Shown: positions 25,863 through 38,593 of the stretch, piece by piece
Position numbering within the stretch: the first letter of the stretch is position 1
Layout of the letters: every line of letters starts with the position of its first letter
NCBI GenBank assembly: GCA_025463605.1
Contig: JAODAV010000019.1
Coordinates: 1-40,727, forward strand
DNA from: Rhodoglobus sp.
Lineage (GTDB): Bacteria > Actinomycetota > Actinomycetes > Actinomycetales > Microbacteriaceae
Length of the DNA stretch: 40,727 nucleotides
Direction: 5' to 3'
Translations under genes and position numbers: made by a program
Notes under the pieces: model-generated
What the model was told of the DNA's origin: nothing
Database searches by the model: none
Seen by the model: only the letters and a program-made list of their open reading frames with translations

Positions 25863-28800
25863 TTGCACTACGCCAGCCAATCTGTATCGACGCGCGCGCA
25901 AAGAACTCGGTTACGCCGCGGCCGCGGCATAGCGGTCACCGCCGCCACGATCTTCGCCCTCCTCATCGGATCCCTCGTAGCCGCTCCCGCCTACGCTGCA
26001 CCCGCCAACCTGACGCTGAGCAAGGTCGTCAACGGCGAGGAGTCTGTCCAGGTTGTGGCGGATCAGGAGTTCACCTACACCGTTCAGGTGGGCTGCAGCG
26101 ATTCAGGCTGCGAGAACGCAACCATGATCGACACCCTGCCGGCGCAATTCGACGGCTTCGCCATCCTCGGTACGCAGGTCTCCCCGGCTAGTTTCCCGAG
26201 CACAACCTCGTACGACGGCTGCAGCACGGTGGTCACGACAGCGTGCGAGCTGACCGTGAGCTTCGACCAGCAACTGAACGGCGAGGGGACTCTTACCGGC
26301 ATCAACGCGGGGGAAACCTACAGCATCGCCGTGACACTCAAGGTGCCGGCCGGCCTCAGTCCGGCGTGGTCGAGCAATGGCATCGCGGTGACCAATACCG
26401 CGACAGCGACCGCAGATAACGCACCCACCGTCTCCGACTCGGCTGATGTGACCGTCACGATCCCCATCGTCGTCGACACGGCGGTGACCAAAGCATGGTC
26501 GCCGGCGAGCCAGCAGTACTCGCCGGGAGTCGCATCCACCCTCAGTCTCACTACAGCGAACACGTCGAACGTGGCTGCTTCGTCACTCTCGCTGCAGGAC
26601 CCGAGTATCGCCGTCGAAGGTGCCGTCGCTCTCGCCGCCGCAAACCCGTTCGCACTCGTCGACTTCGACGGTTTCGGCACCGTAGTCGCACCTCAGGGCG
26701 CCGACCGGGTTCAGGTGGACGCGTACGTGCTCGTCGCCGGTACGTGGACCTGGGTGAGCGGGTCGCCGTCGACGATCGCCACGATCGCCCTGCCTGTCGG
26801 GGTTGACGCCGCAGAAGTCGGCGGAATCCGGGTGACATTCAGCGACTCGACGAGCGGAGCGATGATCATCGCGGGTGGGTCGGCAGGAAGCGTGCCTGTC
26901 ACCGTGGTGCAGCGATCCACGAACCGGCAAACCGGCGCCAGTCTGGTACTGGGCAGCTCGGTCACCAACAGCGTCACCGGCACGGTCACCGTGCCAGGGC
27001 AGCCGCCGGTCAACAGGTCGGCCACCGCCCCGTATGCAATCGGGGGTCTTACGGTCGCGGTGGATGCGGGCAAGCAGATCACGCCCAACCGGATTCCCGC
27101 CGGCACGTCGGCAGTCGCCACCATCACAGGGCGCAATGCGTCCAACGGCCCGCTGGCGTCGCTTTCGCTGGCTGACACCGACTTCTTCACCGAAGAGCTC
27201 GCCTTCGGCGGCTTTACTTCGCCGGTGACCTATCCCACCGGGGCAACCGGAGCGAGCATCCAGTGGTTCTACAGCGGAGGCGAGATCGAATCCGCGGCAC
27301 TGCCTGCTGGCTCGACCCCAACCGCACCCGGTGCGCCCGCGGGAGGCCACCTCACGGGGTTCGCCCTAACCTTCACCGGTGCGGTCGCTGTCAACGCGAC
27401 CGCCACCCTGAACTTCGCCGTTTCTCCTTCCCAAGATTTCGCGCAGGCCGAGAGCCCGCGCCGCGTCACGAATACCGTGGATGCGACTGCGGTCAACCCT
27501 GCCGGTACGTCGACCGATGCGGCAAGCGCGCCACTCGACGTGTTTCAACCAGAGATCGCGTTGGCCATCGACAAGACGATCTCACCGGCAGGCGCCGTGC
27601 AGGCGGGCGGAACGGTCGTCGTGCAGCTCCCCACTGTGACCAGCAGCGACTCCGCTAGCGTCACTCCCACCTCCATCACAGTCGAAGACAGCCTGCGCGC
27701 AGGTAGCGGCGACTTTTGGAATGCTTTCAATCCCATCGCGATCGCGCCTACCCAAGTCTCTTCAGGGGTGGCGCTTCTGGTCGAGTACACGACCGACGGA
27801 ACGACCTGGGTCACTTTGGCCTCGGTAGCCCCCTCTGCCATCGCGAGCGTGTACCAGTCCGCGATCGATCCCGGGTTGGTTCCTGTCATCGAGGGACTGC
27901 GGTTCACGTTCTCCAATCCCGATGAATTCCCGCGCGGAGCTACCGTCGCCCCGAATATCGTCTTCGAAGCGAGGTCCACCCTCCGCAGCGATCCCGGCAC
28001 AGCCACATCGGTACCGGACGCGGCCGCAAGCGAGTATGAGAACCGCGGCTTCGCTACGAGTACGGGAGAAGTCGAGGGGCCCACGACGATCACGAGCGCC
28101 CCCGTCGAGGACTTCGCGGATGCCTCGATCATCTCGTTCAGCGGCGCGGGCTCGCTCATGGTCGACAAGACCTGGCGCACCCCGACCTTCGCCCAGTCCA
28201 AGGACACCATCAACTCTCAGTCGGGCGAGCAGGCAGGAACCAGGCTCGGGTGGGGCGTGCTGAGCACCGGGTACAGCTCCGTCACGATCACCGATTCGGC
28301 AAACGACGAGGCCAACCCGCAGAACACCGTGTTCCAGGCTTTCGACCTCGACCGCATCCCCGCGATCTCGTTCACGGCCGACCCCCTATTGCGGTGGGAC
28401 ATTGTGTCAAGCGTCGAGCTGTACTACGGCGGCGCCTGGAACGCGGTGGTCGCTCCCGGTGGAAGCTGGATGAACGGCTCCGGTTTCAAGGGATACGACC
28501 TCTCCGCGACGGAGTCTGGACTGACGACCGGTGTGCGCATCACCATTGTCCCGAACGATGCAGCGCGAGCGGCGTCCACCAACGCCGTGACCCCGCCAGT
28601 CGGATCAGGCGTGGCCACCAGCGCGAGCGGGCAGCTGCGCACGATCGACCTGCTCTGGACCCTTCGCAATGTCGTTCGGGTCCCCACCCCGCCGCTGACC
28701 GTCGACTGGGTCACCGCCGGCCACGGGTACAACGATCCGATGAGCAGCACGAATACCGTGTACAACACCGTTGGAGTCGCCGGCGTGCAGAACGCAGCCG

Positions 28801-31800
28801 CTGTTGGGCCCGTCGTCGATTCCGACTCGATCATGCTGATCGACCAGCCCCCGGGAGTGGACGTCTCGAAGGTATCGAGCGCCACGAGTATCCCCATACC
28901 GAACAACGATGACGTGGCCCCGGGGGACTACCCATCGGTTACGTTCTCGATCAGTTCGAGCAATACCTCATCCTCACGGGCGTCGTACCTCCGGGTCACC
29001 GACCCGCAGCCGTGTGCGCCTGATTCGGAGGCCGATTGCCTGAGCGCCCCCGGCAGCTGGGCAATCGATCCGTTCGTCGCGGGCTACGACACCGAGAACC
29101 CGTTCGAGCGGCTGACGCTCACGGACATCGCTTTCACGTTCAACGCATCCGAGATCAGCAGCGCGGCGTCGCGTGTGACTGTCTGGCTGCGCGACTCCGC
29201 GGGAACACTTACGACCCAGAACGTGAGCCTGCAGGTCGCGGCAGCCTACGCGGCCGCCGATCTTGTCGACGTCGTCGGCGTGAGCGTCGTCTACCAGGGC
29301 GCCGACCCCGCGAACGACGGCGGCTCCATCGCGAGCGGCTCCACCCAGGTCATGACTCTCACGGCGCAGGTGCGCAAGAACCTCCGCAGCGACCCTTCAG
29401 CTCTGGTGACCCCGTTCACGGTCGACAACAACGTCTTCGCCCAGAGCTACGACCCCGTGCTCTTCGCTTCCGGCGCCCAGAGCACTCCCCGCGACGGGGC
29501 CGACGATGACGTGGCACTCGTCGACGGCGTTCTCGGCGTCACGGCGAGCAAGACGATCTCGCCGACCACGCTCATCGAGAAGGATCGCACCACTCCCGTC
29601 GCGGTGACCATCGGCGCAACGCAAGGTGCATCCACCGTGGCGACCAACGAAGTAACCCTCGAGGACTCGGACCCCGAGTTCTGGTCCAGCTTCAGGCTGA
29701 CGGGCCTCGGTGCAGTCACCCCTCCGGCTGGCTCCGACCAGGTGCGAGTCGACGTGCAGATCAATGGCTCCCCGACCTGGGAGACCGGCGTCACGGGATC
29801 CGCGGCTGCGCTGCCCGCGATCGACCTGGCCACGGTCACGGGCATCCGCTTCGTCTTCAATCGGATCGACGCCGGGGTCTTCTCGCACTCCGCGCCGCCG
29901 GCAGGCTGGAGCGCGCAGGCAGTGCTCCAGGTCATGCTCCTCGACGACCTGCGTGGCACCTCGACGCCGGTTCCGTTCCCCAGCACGGTCGACAACAAAG
30001 TGACGACGCGGTCCGAGCGGTACGACGTTCCGGCGTTCTACGCGCCCGCGACGGCGGACGCAACCGACAACATCGTGCTCGATCCCGGCAGCTTCCAACT
30101 CGACGTGTCGAAGTCTCCCCGCAACAACCAGCACACCGTGTTTCCGGGCGACTCGATACCGTGGACCCTGACTTTCTCCAACGAGGGCACCGGCTATCTC
30201 ACGATCGATGATCTCGTCGACACGCTCCCTGCCGAACTCATCTTCGACGCGGAGCCTCCGGTCTTCGCCACGAGCGCGGGAGGCACGCTGTCCACCGACG
30301 TGGCATACACCTACGACCCCCTCGCGCGCACGCTGACATTCGCGTGGCCCGACGGCGCTGACCGCATGTCGCCCGACGAGACCTTCACCATCACGCTCGG
30401 ACTCATCCTGGCTCCCGGACTCACACCGGCCGATCGGGCCACCAACCAGATGGTTGTCACGACCGCCCAGGCACTTACGGCGTGCACCAACACGTCAGGT
30501 AACGCTCAGGGCGTCATGTCGGGTCTTGCCGCCAACGACTGCGGCACGACCAACTACGTGTCCCCCATCGCGGGCGCCTCGCTTGTCACGATGAAGGGCG
30601 TGCGCGGCGACATCACCGGCGGGCTTGCCCCGTCCGCAGTGAACGTGTCGAATCCGCAAGCAAACTGCCTGCCCGACGCCGAGGGCTTCTACCGAAGCCC
30701 GTGCGCGGCGAACAGCGTCATCGGCGGAACGGACGAGTGGAAGCTGGAGGCCGTGAACAGCGGCACCACCTCCTACACCTCGCTCACCTTCGTCGACCCG
30801 CTTCCCACGCCTGGTGACCGGATGCTCGCGACGGGCTCGGCTCGCGGCTCCACTTTCCGACCCGTTTTCGAGGGCGACGCCGGGCTGCAGATCTCGGGTG
30901 CGCCCGCAGGGACAACGCAGACGGTGCAGGTCAGCACCACAGCCGACGTCTGCATCGGCTCGGGAGCATCGGCATGGCCAACCGACCCGAGCTGCTCGAC
31001 GGCGACGTGGGCGAACATCGGCTCGTACGCCGGCGAGTGGGCCGACGTCACAGGACTGCGCATCGTGCTCGACTTCACAACGTCCGCGGCGACCTCCCTC
31101 GCTCCCGGTGAACAGGTGGCGATCAAGTACCAGACGATCAACACCGTCGAGACTGCGGCCATGCCCGACCGGGCGCCGAGCGAGGTGCCGGTGACCGGAA
31201 ACTTCGCCTGGAACCAGTTCGGGGCGCTCGCGACCCTCACCTCGGGAGCGCCCATCCAGCGCGCACCCACCAAAGCCGGAGTCACCCTGGCCGGTGGGCC
31301 TCTTGAGGTCACCAAGACCATCTCGGGTGCCGCGGCCGCATTCGCCCCCGATGAGTTCCTCGTCGATGTCGCATGCACGATCGACGCAACGACGCTCGAC
31401 CTGGGCGTTGATGGCGTGCTCGAGCTGAGCTCGGCGACCCTCTACACCGCGCGGATCGACGGCATCCCGCTCGGCGCCAATTGTGTGGTCACGGAGCAGG
31501 GCGCTCTCGGCGCGTTCGGCGAGAGCGGTCGCTCGGGTTCGCCCGCGAGCGTCGATGTCACGACCTCGGCGGGGAACACCGACCCAGTGCCAGCAAGCCA
31601 ACAGGTTTCCATCACCAACGACTACGCCTACGGCGGCCTCAGCGTCAGCAAGACGGTTACGACCGAAGCAACCGTAGGAGGTTTCGGGCCCTTCCAGTTC
31701 GAGCTCAGCTGCGAGAGCGCGCTGGCAGACCCGGTCTCCCTGGATGCCTCGGACGAGCAATTCGAATTGGTCGCCGGCGCGACACACACAGTTCTGGCGA

Positions 31801-33110
31801 ACACCGTCCCCATCGGGGCCGAGTGTCTACTCACGGAAATCGACTCAGATGGCGCGGACGCCGTGACGATCTCGGGCGCGGGAGTCAGCGACAACGGTGA
31901 CGGCACCGCAACGGTCACCGTCGGAGCGGCGAGCGCCATAGCGGTCGACAACGCCTTCGAGGCGGGCACGCTCTCCGTGCTCAAGGTGCTGTCCGGCCCG
32001 GGAACAGGCGGCTACGGCACGGGGCCCTTCACCGCCGCCGTGCGATGCGTCTATGGCGTTCCGGAGCAAGTCCTGTACGACGACGCGGTTGCTATCGTTC
32101 CGGGCGTCGCCACCCTCGTAAGCGAGGTGTTCCCCGTCGGCACCGAGTGCTCCGTCAATGAGGTCGACACCGGTGGCGCCAACAGCCACGTCGACCCTCC
32201 GGCCGTGATCATCACCGGACCAGCGGCTGGCGAGACGATCGGTTCCGTCACCGCCGACGTGACGAACTACTTCTTCGTTGGCTCGCTCGAGGTCGAGAAG
32301 GTGCGCACTGGCGATGGCGTCGCGCAATTCGGAGCGGGTCCCTTCCAAGTCCACGTGACCTGCACGTGGGACCGGGACGGCGTGACCATGACCATCCCAC
32401 TTGTTGACGGCGGGCTCCTCGAGCTCACGGCGGCGGGTGGGTACACCGCCTCGATCCAGGATCTCCTCGTCGGCGCGAGCTGCGTGGTCGAGGAGACCGA
32501 CGCCGGACTCGCGACATCGACGACGTTGCTTCCGATCGACGGTACTGTGACGATTCTCGATCCTGCAGTAGCCAGCACACCGGCAACCGTGGTGATCACT
32601 AACCAATTCGATGTCGGACACCTCTCCCTCGAGAAGACGGCGCGTGCATTCGTCGTCGAGCAGGGCTCGGGCGTGCCCTATACGATCACGGTCACGAACG
32701 ACGGGCAGATCGACGCCCTTGATTTCACGGTCTCGGATGAACTTCCGAAGGGCGGCACCGTGGTGACTGCCAGTGACGGGGGAGTTCTCCTGAACGGCGT
32801 CGTGACCTGGGAGATCGACGAGCTCCGGGCGGGCGACAGCCGTTCGCTGCAGTTGGTCTTGGCGTACGACCAGCCGGGCCAGTACGTGAACCTTGCGACA
32901 GTGCAGCAGCCCCCCGGCCCATGGGAACCCCCGACCCTCGCCCTTCCGTGCGACAACGGCATGGCTTCATGCGCGACCGTGCTGATAACCGCCTTGGCGT
33001 GGACGGGATCGACGGTGGGCTGGGCCTGGCTCGTGGCGCTACTCGCGCTCTTCTCCGGGGCTACATTGCTGCTCGTGGCGGCGATTCGCCGGCGTCAGCC
33101 CTCATCGTGA
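25863..33110 (+). CDS. Giant LAXTG-anchored surface protein with tandem DUF11-like and four CnaB-like (DUF5979) modules
   Basis: 2415 residues from TTG 25863 (GGGGGA five bases upstream; no closer ATG/GTG keeps the signal peptide). Signal peptide about 1-45 (AAPAYA). About eight Ig-like modules of 150-230 residues each open with a strand carrying a lysine: Lys210, 404, 571, 769, 1003, 1230, 1417, 1578. Four CnaB-like repeats of about 110 residues follow, with Lys-Glu-Asn sets 1818/1878/1919, 1930/1992/2030, 2041/2100/2135, 2146/2211/2247 and two Cys each. A DUF11 module (from Lys2258) precedes LAWTG (2378-2382), a membrane helix and an RRRQ tail. Lys-Asn isopeptide bonds with a Glu catalyst are typical of CnaB folds. 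Likely a rigid stalk or adhesin on the cell wall; the ligand is unknown. Confidence 0.9.
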   Translation: MHYASQSVSTRAQRTRLRRGRGIAVTAATIFALLIGSLVAAPAYAAPANLTLSKVVNGEESVQVVADQEFTYTVQVGCSDSGCENATMIDTLPAQFDGFAILGTQVSPASFPSTTSYDGCSTVVTTACELTVSFDQQLNGEGTLTGINAGETYSIAVTLKVPAGLSPAWSSNGIAVTNTATATADNAPTVSDSADVTVTIPIVVDTAVTKAWSPASQQYSPGVASTLSLTTANTSNVAASSLSLQDPSIAVEGAVALAAANPFALVDFDGFGTVVAPQGADRVQVDAYVLVAGTWTWVSGSPSTIATIALPVGVDAAEVGGIRVTFSDSTSGAMIIAGGSAGSVPVTVVQRSTNRQTGASLVLGSSVTNSVTGTVTVPGQPPVNRSATAPYAIGGLTVAVDAGKQITPNRIPAGTSAVATITGRNASNGPLASLSLADTDFFTEELAFGGFTSPVTYPTGATGASIQWFYSGGEIESAALPAGSTPTAPGAPAGGHLTGFALTFTGAVAVNATATLNFAVSPSQDFAQAESPRRVTNTVDATAVNPAGTSTDAASAPLDVFQPEIALAIDKTISPAGAVQAGGTVVVQLPTVTSSDSASVTPTSITVEDSLRAGSGDFWNAFNPIAIAPTQVSSGVALLVEYTTDGTTWVTLASVAPSAIASVYQSAIDPGLVPVIEGLRFTFSNPDEFPRGATVAPNIVFEARSTLRSDPGTATSVPDAAASEYENRGFATSTGEVEGPTTITSAPVEDFADASIISFSGAGSLMVDKTWRTPTFAQSKDTINSQSGEQAGTRLGWGVLSTGYSSVTITDSANDEANPQNTVFQAFDLDRIPAISFTADPLLRWDIVSSVELYYGGAWNAVVAPGGSWMNGSGFKGYDLSATESGLTTGVRITIVPNDAARAASTNAVTPPVGSGVATSASGQLRTIDLLWTLRNVVRVPTPPLTVDWVTAGHGYNDPMSSTNTVYNTVGVAGVQNAAAVGPVVDSDSIMLIDQPPGVDVSKVSSATSIPIPNNDDVAPGDYPSVTFSISSSNTSSSRASYLRVTDPQPCAPDSEADCLSAPGSWAIDPFVAGYDTENPFERLTLTDIAFTFNASEISSAASRVTVWLRDSAGTLTTQNVSLQVAAAYAAADLVDVVGVSVVYQGADPANDGGSIASGSTQVMTLTAQVRKNLRSDPSALVTPFTVDNNVFAQSYDPVLFASGAQSTPRDGADDDVALVDGVLGVTASKTISPTTLIEKDRTTPVAVTIGATQGASTVATNEVTLEDSDPEFWSSFRLTGLGAVTPPAGSDQVRVDVQINGSPTWETGVTGSAAALPAIDLATVTGIRFVFNRIDAGVFSHSAPPAGWSAQAVLQVMLLDDLRGTSTPVPFPSTVDNKVTTRSERYDVPAFYAPATADATDNIVLDPGSFQLDVSKSPRNNQHTVFPGDSIPWTLTFSNEGTGYLTIDDLVDTLPAELIFDAEPPVFATSAGGTLSTDVAYTYDPLARTLTFAWPDGADRMSPDETFTITLGLILAPGLTPADRATNQMVVTTAQALTACTNTSGNAQGVMSGLAANDCGTTNYVSPIAGASLVTMKGVRGDITGGLAPSAVNVSNPQANCLPDAEGFYRSPCAANSVIGGTDEWKLEAVNSGTTSYTSLTFVDPLPTPGDRMLATGSARGSTFRPVFEGDAGLQISGAPAGTTQTVQVSTTADVCIGSGASAWPTDPSCSTATWANIGSYAGEWADVTGLRIVLDFTTSAATSLAPGEQVAIKYQTINTVETAAMPDRAPSEVPVTGNFAWNQFGALATLTSGAPIQRAPTKAGVTLAGGPLEVTKTISGAAAAFAPDEFLVDVACTIDATTLDLGVDGVLELSSATLYTARIDGIPLGANCVVTEQGALGAFGESGRSGSPASVDVTTSAGNTDPVPASQQVSITNDYAYGGLSVSKTVTTEATVGGFGPFQFELSCESALADPVSLDASDEQFELVAGATHTVLANTVPIGAECLLTEIDSDGADAVTISGAGVSDNGDGTATVTVGAASAIAVDNAFEAGTLSVLKVLSGPGTGGYGTGPFTAAVRCVYGVPEQVLYDDAVAIVPGVATLVSEVFPVGTECSVNEVDTGGANSHVDPPAVIITGPAAGETIGSVTADVTNYFFVGSLEVEKVRTGDGVAQFGAGPFQVHVTCTWDRDGVTMTIPLVDGGLLELTAAGGYTASIQDLLVGASCVVEETDAGLATSTTLLPIDGTVTILDPAVASTPATVVITNQFDVGHLSLEKTARAFVVEQGSGVPYTITVTNDGQIDALDFTVSDELPKGGTVVTASDGGVLLNGVVTWEIDELRAGDSRSLQLVLAYDQPGQYVNLATVQQPPGPWEPPTLALPCDNGMASCATVLITALAWTGSTVGWAWLVALLALFSGATLLLVAAIRRRQPSS
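31293..32623 (+). repeat. Four tandem CnaB-like modules encoded in the giant surface protein
   Basis: Protein-level repeat, about residues 1811-2253. Each unit starts with [LV]-x-V-x-K, has a first Cys about 20-30 residues later, C-x-[VL]-[TNE]-E in the middle and ends with [IV]-[TD]-N-x-[FY]. The DNA is diverged, so the duplication is old and under selection at the protein level. Confidence 0.75.
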
Positions 33111-33155
33111 GCGGAGGCTGGGTGGTGCGGCTGCGGTTCTGACGGCCCCTCTGGA

Positions 33156-33161
33156 TAGACT
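33156..33161 (+). promoter_or_regulatory. Possible purA promoter -10 and small hairpin
   Basis: TAGACT is a good -10 about 38 bases before the purA ATG. It is followed by GGGG-TGTAAT-CCCC (33162-33175), a short inverted repeat overlapping the likely transcript start. AGGGAGA (33186-33192) is the ribosome site. Confidence 0.4.
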
Positions 33162-33198
33162 GGGGTGTAATCCCCGCTATCGAGACAGGGAGAAGTCC

Positions 33199-34515
33199 AT
33201 GCCAGCAATCGTGATCGTCGGCGCCCAGTGGGGCGACGAAGGCAAGGGCAAAGCCACCGATCTGCTCTCCGATCGCATCGATTTCGTGGTCAAGTTCAAC
33301 GGCGGCAACAACGCCGGACACACGGTCGTCGTCGGAGACCAGAAGTACGCGTTGCACCTGCTGCCGTCCGGCATCCTCACCGAAGGCGTCATTCCGGTGA
33401 TCGCGAACGGCGTCGTCATCGACATCGAGGTGCTCTTCGACGAGTTGACCGCGCTCGCGAGCCGCGGTGTCGACGTCTCGAAGCTCGTCGTCAGCGCCAA
33501 TGCCCATGTCATCACCCAGTACCACCGCACGCTCGACAAGGTGACGGAGCGGTTCCTCGGCAAGCGACAGATCGGCACGACCGGGCGCGGCATCGGACCG
33601 GCCTACGCCGACAAGATCAACCGGGTGGGCATCCGGATTCAGGATCTGTTCGACGAGAACATCCTGCGCCAAAAGGTGGAGGGTGCCCTGCACCAGAAGA
33701 ACCACCTGCTCGTGAAGATCTACAACCGGCGTGCGATCGCCGTCGATGAGATCGTGGATGACCTGCTGTCGTACGCGGACCGATTGCGCCCCATGGTCGC
33801 CGACACGGGCCTACTGCTCAACCAGGCCCTCGATGCGGGCAAGACGGTTGTGTTCGAGGGCGGACAGGCCACGATGCTCGACGTGGACCACGGCACCTAC
33901 CCGTTCGTGACGTCATCCAATTCGACGAGCGGGGGCGCCTCGACCGGTTCCGGCGTCGCGCCAAACCGCATCGACAGGGTAATCGGCATCGTGAAGGCCT
34001 ACACGACTCGGGTGGGCTCAGGTCCGTTCCCGACGGAGTTGCACGACGAGTCGGGTGAGTTCCTGCGATCGAAGGGCTTCGAGTTCGGAACCACGACGGG
34101 CCGCCCGCGTCGCACAGGCTGGTACGACGCGCCCATCGCGCGCTACTCGGCCCGCATCAACGGCGTCACCGATTTCGTGCTCACCAAGCTCGACGTGCTC
34201 ACGGGACTCGAGACGATCCCGGTGTGCGTCGCGTACGAGGTCGATGGCGTGCGGGTGGACGAGGTGCCCGTGTCGCAATCCGATTTCCACCACGCGACTC
34301 CCATCTACCAGGAGTTCCCCGGGTGGACCGAAGACATCACGGGCGTGCGCGAGTTCGAAGACCTGCCGGCCAACGCGCGCGACTACGTGCTCGCCCTCGA
34401 GGCCATGAGCGGTTCGCGTATTTCCGCGATCGGCGTGGGTCCGGACCGCGAGGCGATCATCTCGCGGCACAACCTGCTGGGCACGCTGGAGCTAAAAGAA
34501 TCGCGCCAGCGATAG
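33199..34515 (+). CDS. purA: Adenylosuccinate synthetase
   Basis: 438 residues from ATG 33199. GTP-binding start [17 protein letters not shown] (8-24), IMP-binding [12 protein letters not shown], the [11 protein letters not shown] loop (TTGRGIGP), [23 protein letters not shown] and the aspartate loop [13 protein letters not shown]. It joins IMP and aspartate with GTP in the first step towards AMP. Length and all motifs are standard. Downstream is a hairpin shared with the convergent membrane-protein gene. Another purine gene, purL, lies about 2 kb downstream on the other strand. Confidence 0.98.
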   Translation: MPAIVIVGAQWGDEGKGKATDLLSDRIDFVVKFNGGNNAGHTVVVGDQKYALHLLPSGILTEGVIPVIANGVVIDIEVLFDELTALASRGVDVSKLVVSANAHVITQYHRTLDKVTERFLGKRQIGTTGRGIGPAYADKINRVGIRIQDLFDENILRQKVEGALHQKNHLLVKIYNRRAIAVDEIVDDLLSYADRLRPMVADTGLLLNQALDAGKTVVFEGGQATMLDVDHGTYPFVTSSNSTSGGASTGSGVAPNRIDRVIGIVKAYTTRVGSGPFPTELHDESGEFLRSKGFEFGTTTGRPRRTGWYDAPIARYSARINGVTDFVLTKLDVLTGLETIPVCVAYEVDGVRVDEVPVSQSDFHHATPIYQEFPGWTEDITGVREFEDLPANARDYVLALEAMSGSRISAIGVGPDREAIISRHNLLGTLELKESRQR

Positions 34516-34531
34516 ACCCTCGGTCGAGGGT
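34516..34531. terminator. Bidirectional hairpin between purA and the convergent membrane-protein gene
   Basis: ACCCTCG (34516-34522) pairs perfectly with CGAGGGT (34525-34531); with a four-base loop six pairs remain. It fills the 21-base gap between two convergent stops. No strong T-run on either side. Confidence 0.5.
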
Positions 34532-34536
34532 TCAGC

Positions 34537-35175
34537 TCACACGCCGAACCAGAGCCGCGCGACGTAGATCCCGAGCCCACCGAACAGCACAGGCATCGCG
34601 AGCGCGACCAGCCAGTGGGCGGTCGTCGGCTGGATGGCGTTCTCGGGGTTGGGCGCAGTAGGCGAAAGCAGTGAGCGCCGCGCCCTCTCGCCCTCGTAGA
34701 ACTGCACCCCGTTGGCGGCGCGCTGCCCGAGGAACACCCGCTGGGGGCTGCCGCGCAGCTCGAGCAGAAGCGGCGCGGCACCCATCACCACGAACAGGCC
34801 GCCGATGATGTACCCGGTCAGTTCATTGGCGAGCAGGAACGCGAGGCCCAGGCCGATGAACAGCACCGGCCAGCCCCACGTCGTCAGGGGGGTGCCGAAA
34901 CCGCGGGCGAGGAAGAGGGAGATGCCGACGGCGAGCAGTCCGCCGTAGATGCTGAGGGGCGCGAACGCGGCGACGTTGTCGGGGCACTCGACCGCGATCT
35001 CGTACGGGCCGCCGCTCGCGCAGGAGCCGCCGAGGCCCATGACGACGGTGCTCACGAGGAACAGCAGCGTGAAGCACAGGGTGAAGAGAAACCAGGATGC
35101 CGCCGACCCGAGTACTCGTGAGAGCGCCGAGTCACGCCAGGATGCCGCGGGAGATGCCGCTATGGGGTAGGTCAC
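34537..35175 (-). CDS. Hypothetical integral membrane protein
   Basis: 212 residues from GTG 35175; the frame is open upstream but that stretch would overlap the divergent acetyltransferase and is rejected. About four to five hydrophobic helices (WFLFTLCFTLLFLVSTVVMGLG, YGGLLAVGISLFLARG, WPVLFIGLGLAFLLANELTG, IIGGLFVVMGAAPLLLEL, and a last one near the C-terminus WLVALAMPVLFGGLGIYVARLW). A cytosolic loop EGERARRSLLSPTAPNPE separates the last two. A Cys pair sits in the first outer loop (GSCASGG ... VECPDN). No family recognised. The divergent GNAT gene starts 25 bases away. Confidence 0.75.
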   Translation of the reverse strand: MTYPIAASPAASWRDSALSRVLGSAASWFLFTLCFTLLFLVSTVVMGLGGSCASGGPYEIAVECPDNVAAFAPLSIYGGLLAVGISLFLARGFGTPLTTWGWPVLFIGLGLAFLLANELTGYIIGGLFVVMGAAPLLLELRGSPQRVFLGQRAANGVQFYEGERARRSLLSPTAPNPENAIQPTTAHWLVALAMPVLFGGLGIYVARLWFGV

Positions 35176-35188
35176 GACGCAACGATGG

Positions 35189-35194
35189 CAGACT
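35189..35194 (+). promoter_or_regulatory. -10 element for the GNAT gene
   Basis: CAGACT, six bases (GACGGG), then ATG 35201. The divergent membrane-protein gene has CATCGT (35182-35187, minus strand) six bases before its GTG. Confidence 0.45.
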
Positions 35195-35200
35195 GACGGG

Positions 35201-35836
35201 ATGCCCGCAATACGACCGCCCCGGCGAGTGCTTGAGGGTCGATACATCCGCGTCGAGCCCCTCGAGCAGCAGCAGTTGCCCGAGCTGTTCCGCGCCATCG
35301 GCACCCCCGAGGTGTTCGCGGGCGGATACGGTGGCGGGCCGGCCGGGTACCGCGACACCGAGGAGGCGTTCGTCGAGTTCGCTCGCGGCTACTACTCGTG
35401 GGAGAAGGGCAACGTCTATGGCGTGCGCATCGTCGGGGGACCTGACGATGGCACCCTCGTGGGCACATCGACACTCGGTGACTTCGACGAGACCCGGCAG
35501 CACGCTCACATCGGCTGGACCGCGTGGCATCCCGCCGTCTGGGCAACGGCGGTCAATCCCGAGGCGAAGCTGCTCATGCTTGGGCTTGCCTTCGACCACG
35601 GGTTCGGGCGGGTCAAATTGCAGGCGGATGCCCTCAACGACCGGTCGCGCGCGGCCATCCTGAAGCTCGGGGCGAAGTTCGAGGGCATCGTGCGCCGGGA
35701 CAGCCTGCGTGCGGACGGAACGTGGCGCGACACGGCGATGTACTCCGTGCTCGTCGACGAGTGGCCCGCGGTGCGGGCGGGGCTCGTGGCCCGACTCGCG
35801 GCCTTCGGCGGCGAAGCGGTCACTCTGGGCAGGTAG
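35201..35836 (+). CDS. GNAT-family N-acetyltransferase (RimJ/RimL-like)
   Basis: 211 residues from ATG 35201, apparently leaderless. Pattern of the RimJ/RimL branch: LEGRYIRVEPLEQQQLPELF at the start, YGVRIVGGPDDGTLVGTSTLGDFDE (beta strands before the acetyl-CoA site), HIGWTAWHPAVWATAVNPEAK (acetyl-CoA loop region), LMLGLAFDHGFGRVKLQADALNDRSRAAILKLGAKFEGI (motif B). It transfers acetyl groups to an amine; the acceptor is unknown. Followed nine bases later by the chorismate mutase gene. Confidence 0.87.
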   Translation: MPAIRPPRRVLEGRYIRVEPLEQQQLPELFRAIGTPEVFAGGYGGGPAGYRDTEEAFVEFARGYYSWEKGNVYGVRIVGGPDDGTLVGTSTLGDFDETRQHAHIGWTAWHPAVWATAVNPEAKLLMLGLAFDHGFGRVKLQADALNDRSRAAILKLGAKFEGIVRRDSLRADGTWRDTAMYSVLVDEWPAVRAGLVARLAAFGGEAVTLGR

Positions 35837-35839
35837 ATT
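35834..35839 (+). promoter_or_regulatory. -10 element for the chorismate mutase gene
   Basis: TAGATT, six bases (TGGCCC), then ATG 35846. It overlaps the GNAT stop codon, so the gene may be read both from the GNAT transcript and alone. Confidence 0.5.
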
Positions 35840-35845
35840 TGGCCC

Positions 35846-36157
35846 ATGAGCGAGAACGATGCCACCCGCGAACTCATCGGCCTGCGCGAGAGCATCGACA
35901 ACATCGACGCGGCTCTCGTGCACCTGCTCGCGGAGCGGTTCAAGTTCACGCAGCAGGTGGGGCGGCTCAAGGCGGCCACCGGAATGCCCGCCTCAGACCC
36001 CGACCGCGAGAAGGTTCAGATCGCACACTTGAGGGCGCTCGCCGAGGAGTCCCACCTCGACCCCGCCTTCGCGGAGAAGTTCCTCAACTTCATCGTCGCC
36101 GAGGTCATCCACCACCACGAGCAGATCGCCTCCACGGGCGCGGTCGAGACTCAGTAG
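35846..36157 (+). CDS. Chorismate mutase, monofunctional AroQ type
   Basis: 103 residues, all alpha-helical. Active-site residues of the AroQ fold are visible: Arg14 (LIGLRESID), Arg31 (LLAERF), Lys42 (GRLKAATG), and the DPDREK segment with Asp and Arg, then helix 3 with the terminal HHHEQIA. It rearranges chorismate to prephenate in phenylalanine and tyrosine synthesis. No fused prephenate dehydratase or DAHP synthase domain is present. It ends eight bases before the convergent purL stop (tandem TAG TAG). Confidence 0.9.
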   Translation: MSENDATRELIGLRESIDNIDAALVHLLAERFKFTQQVGRLKAATGMPASDPDREKVQIAHLRALAEESHLDPAFAEKFLNFIVAEVIHHHEQIASTGAVETQ

Positions 36158-36165
36158 AGCCGCTA

Positions 36166-38457
<2,292 letters not shown>

Positions 38458-38490
38458 AAGGCTCCAGGAAGAGGGCGGCCGGATGCCTCG

Positions 38491-38496
38491 ATTCTA
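38491..38496 (-). promoter_or_regulatory. -10 element of the purL promoter
   Basis: Minus-strand TAGAAT, 33 bases before the purL GTG, leaving room for a leader with GGAG. No clear -35 at 17 bases. Confidence 0.45.
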
Positions 38497-38581
38497 CCCA
38501 GCCGTGGCGCCGCCCTGCGCCGTCAGCCTTGGCAGCATCCGGCACCGTCGGCCCGCCCGCACCTTGCGCCGCCAGCCCGCC

Positions 38582-38587
38582 TAAGCT
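38582..38587 (+). promoter_or_regulatory. -10 element for the CPBP-like gene
   Basis: TAAGCT, six bases (GGGCAG), then GTG 38594; leaderless geometry. Confidence 0.5.
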
Positions 38588-38593
38588 GGGCAG

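Noticed and set aside
30495..31787. 430-codon minus-strand frame inside the giant surface-protein gene
   Set aside because: Lies fully opposite a gene with signal peptide, repeats and wall anchor; translation is Arg/Gly-rich without motifs.
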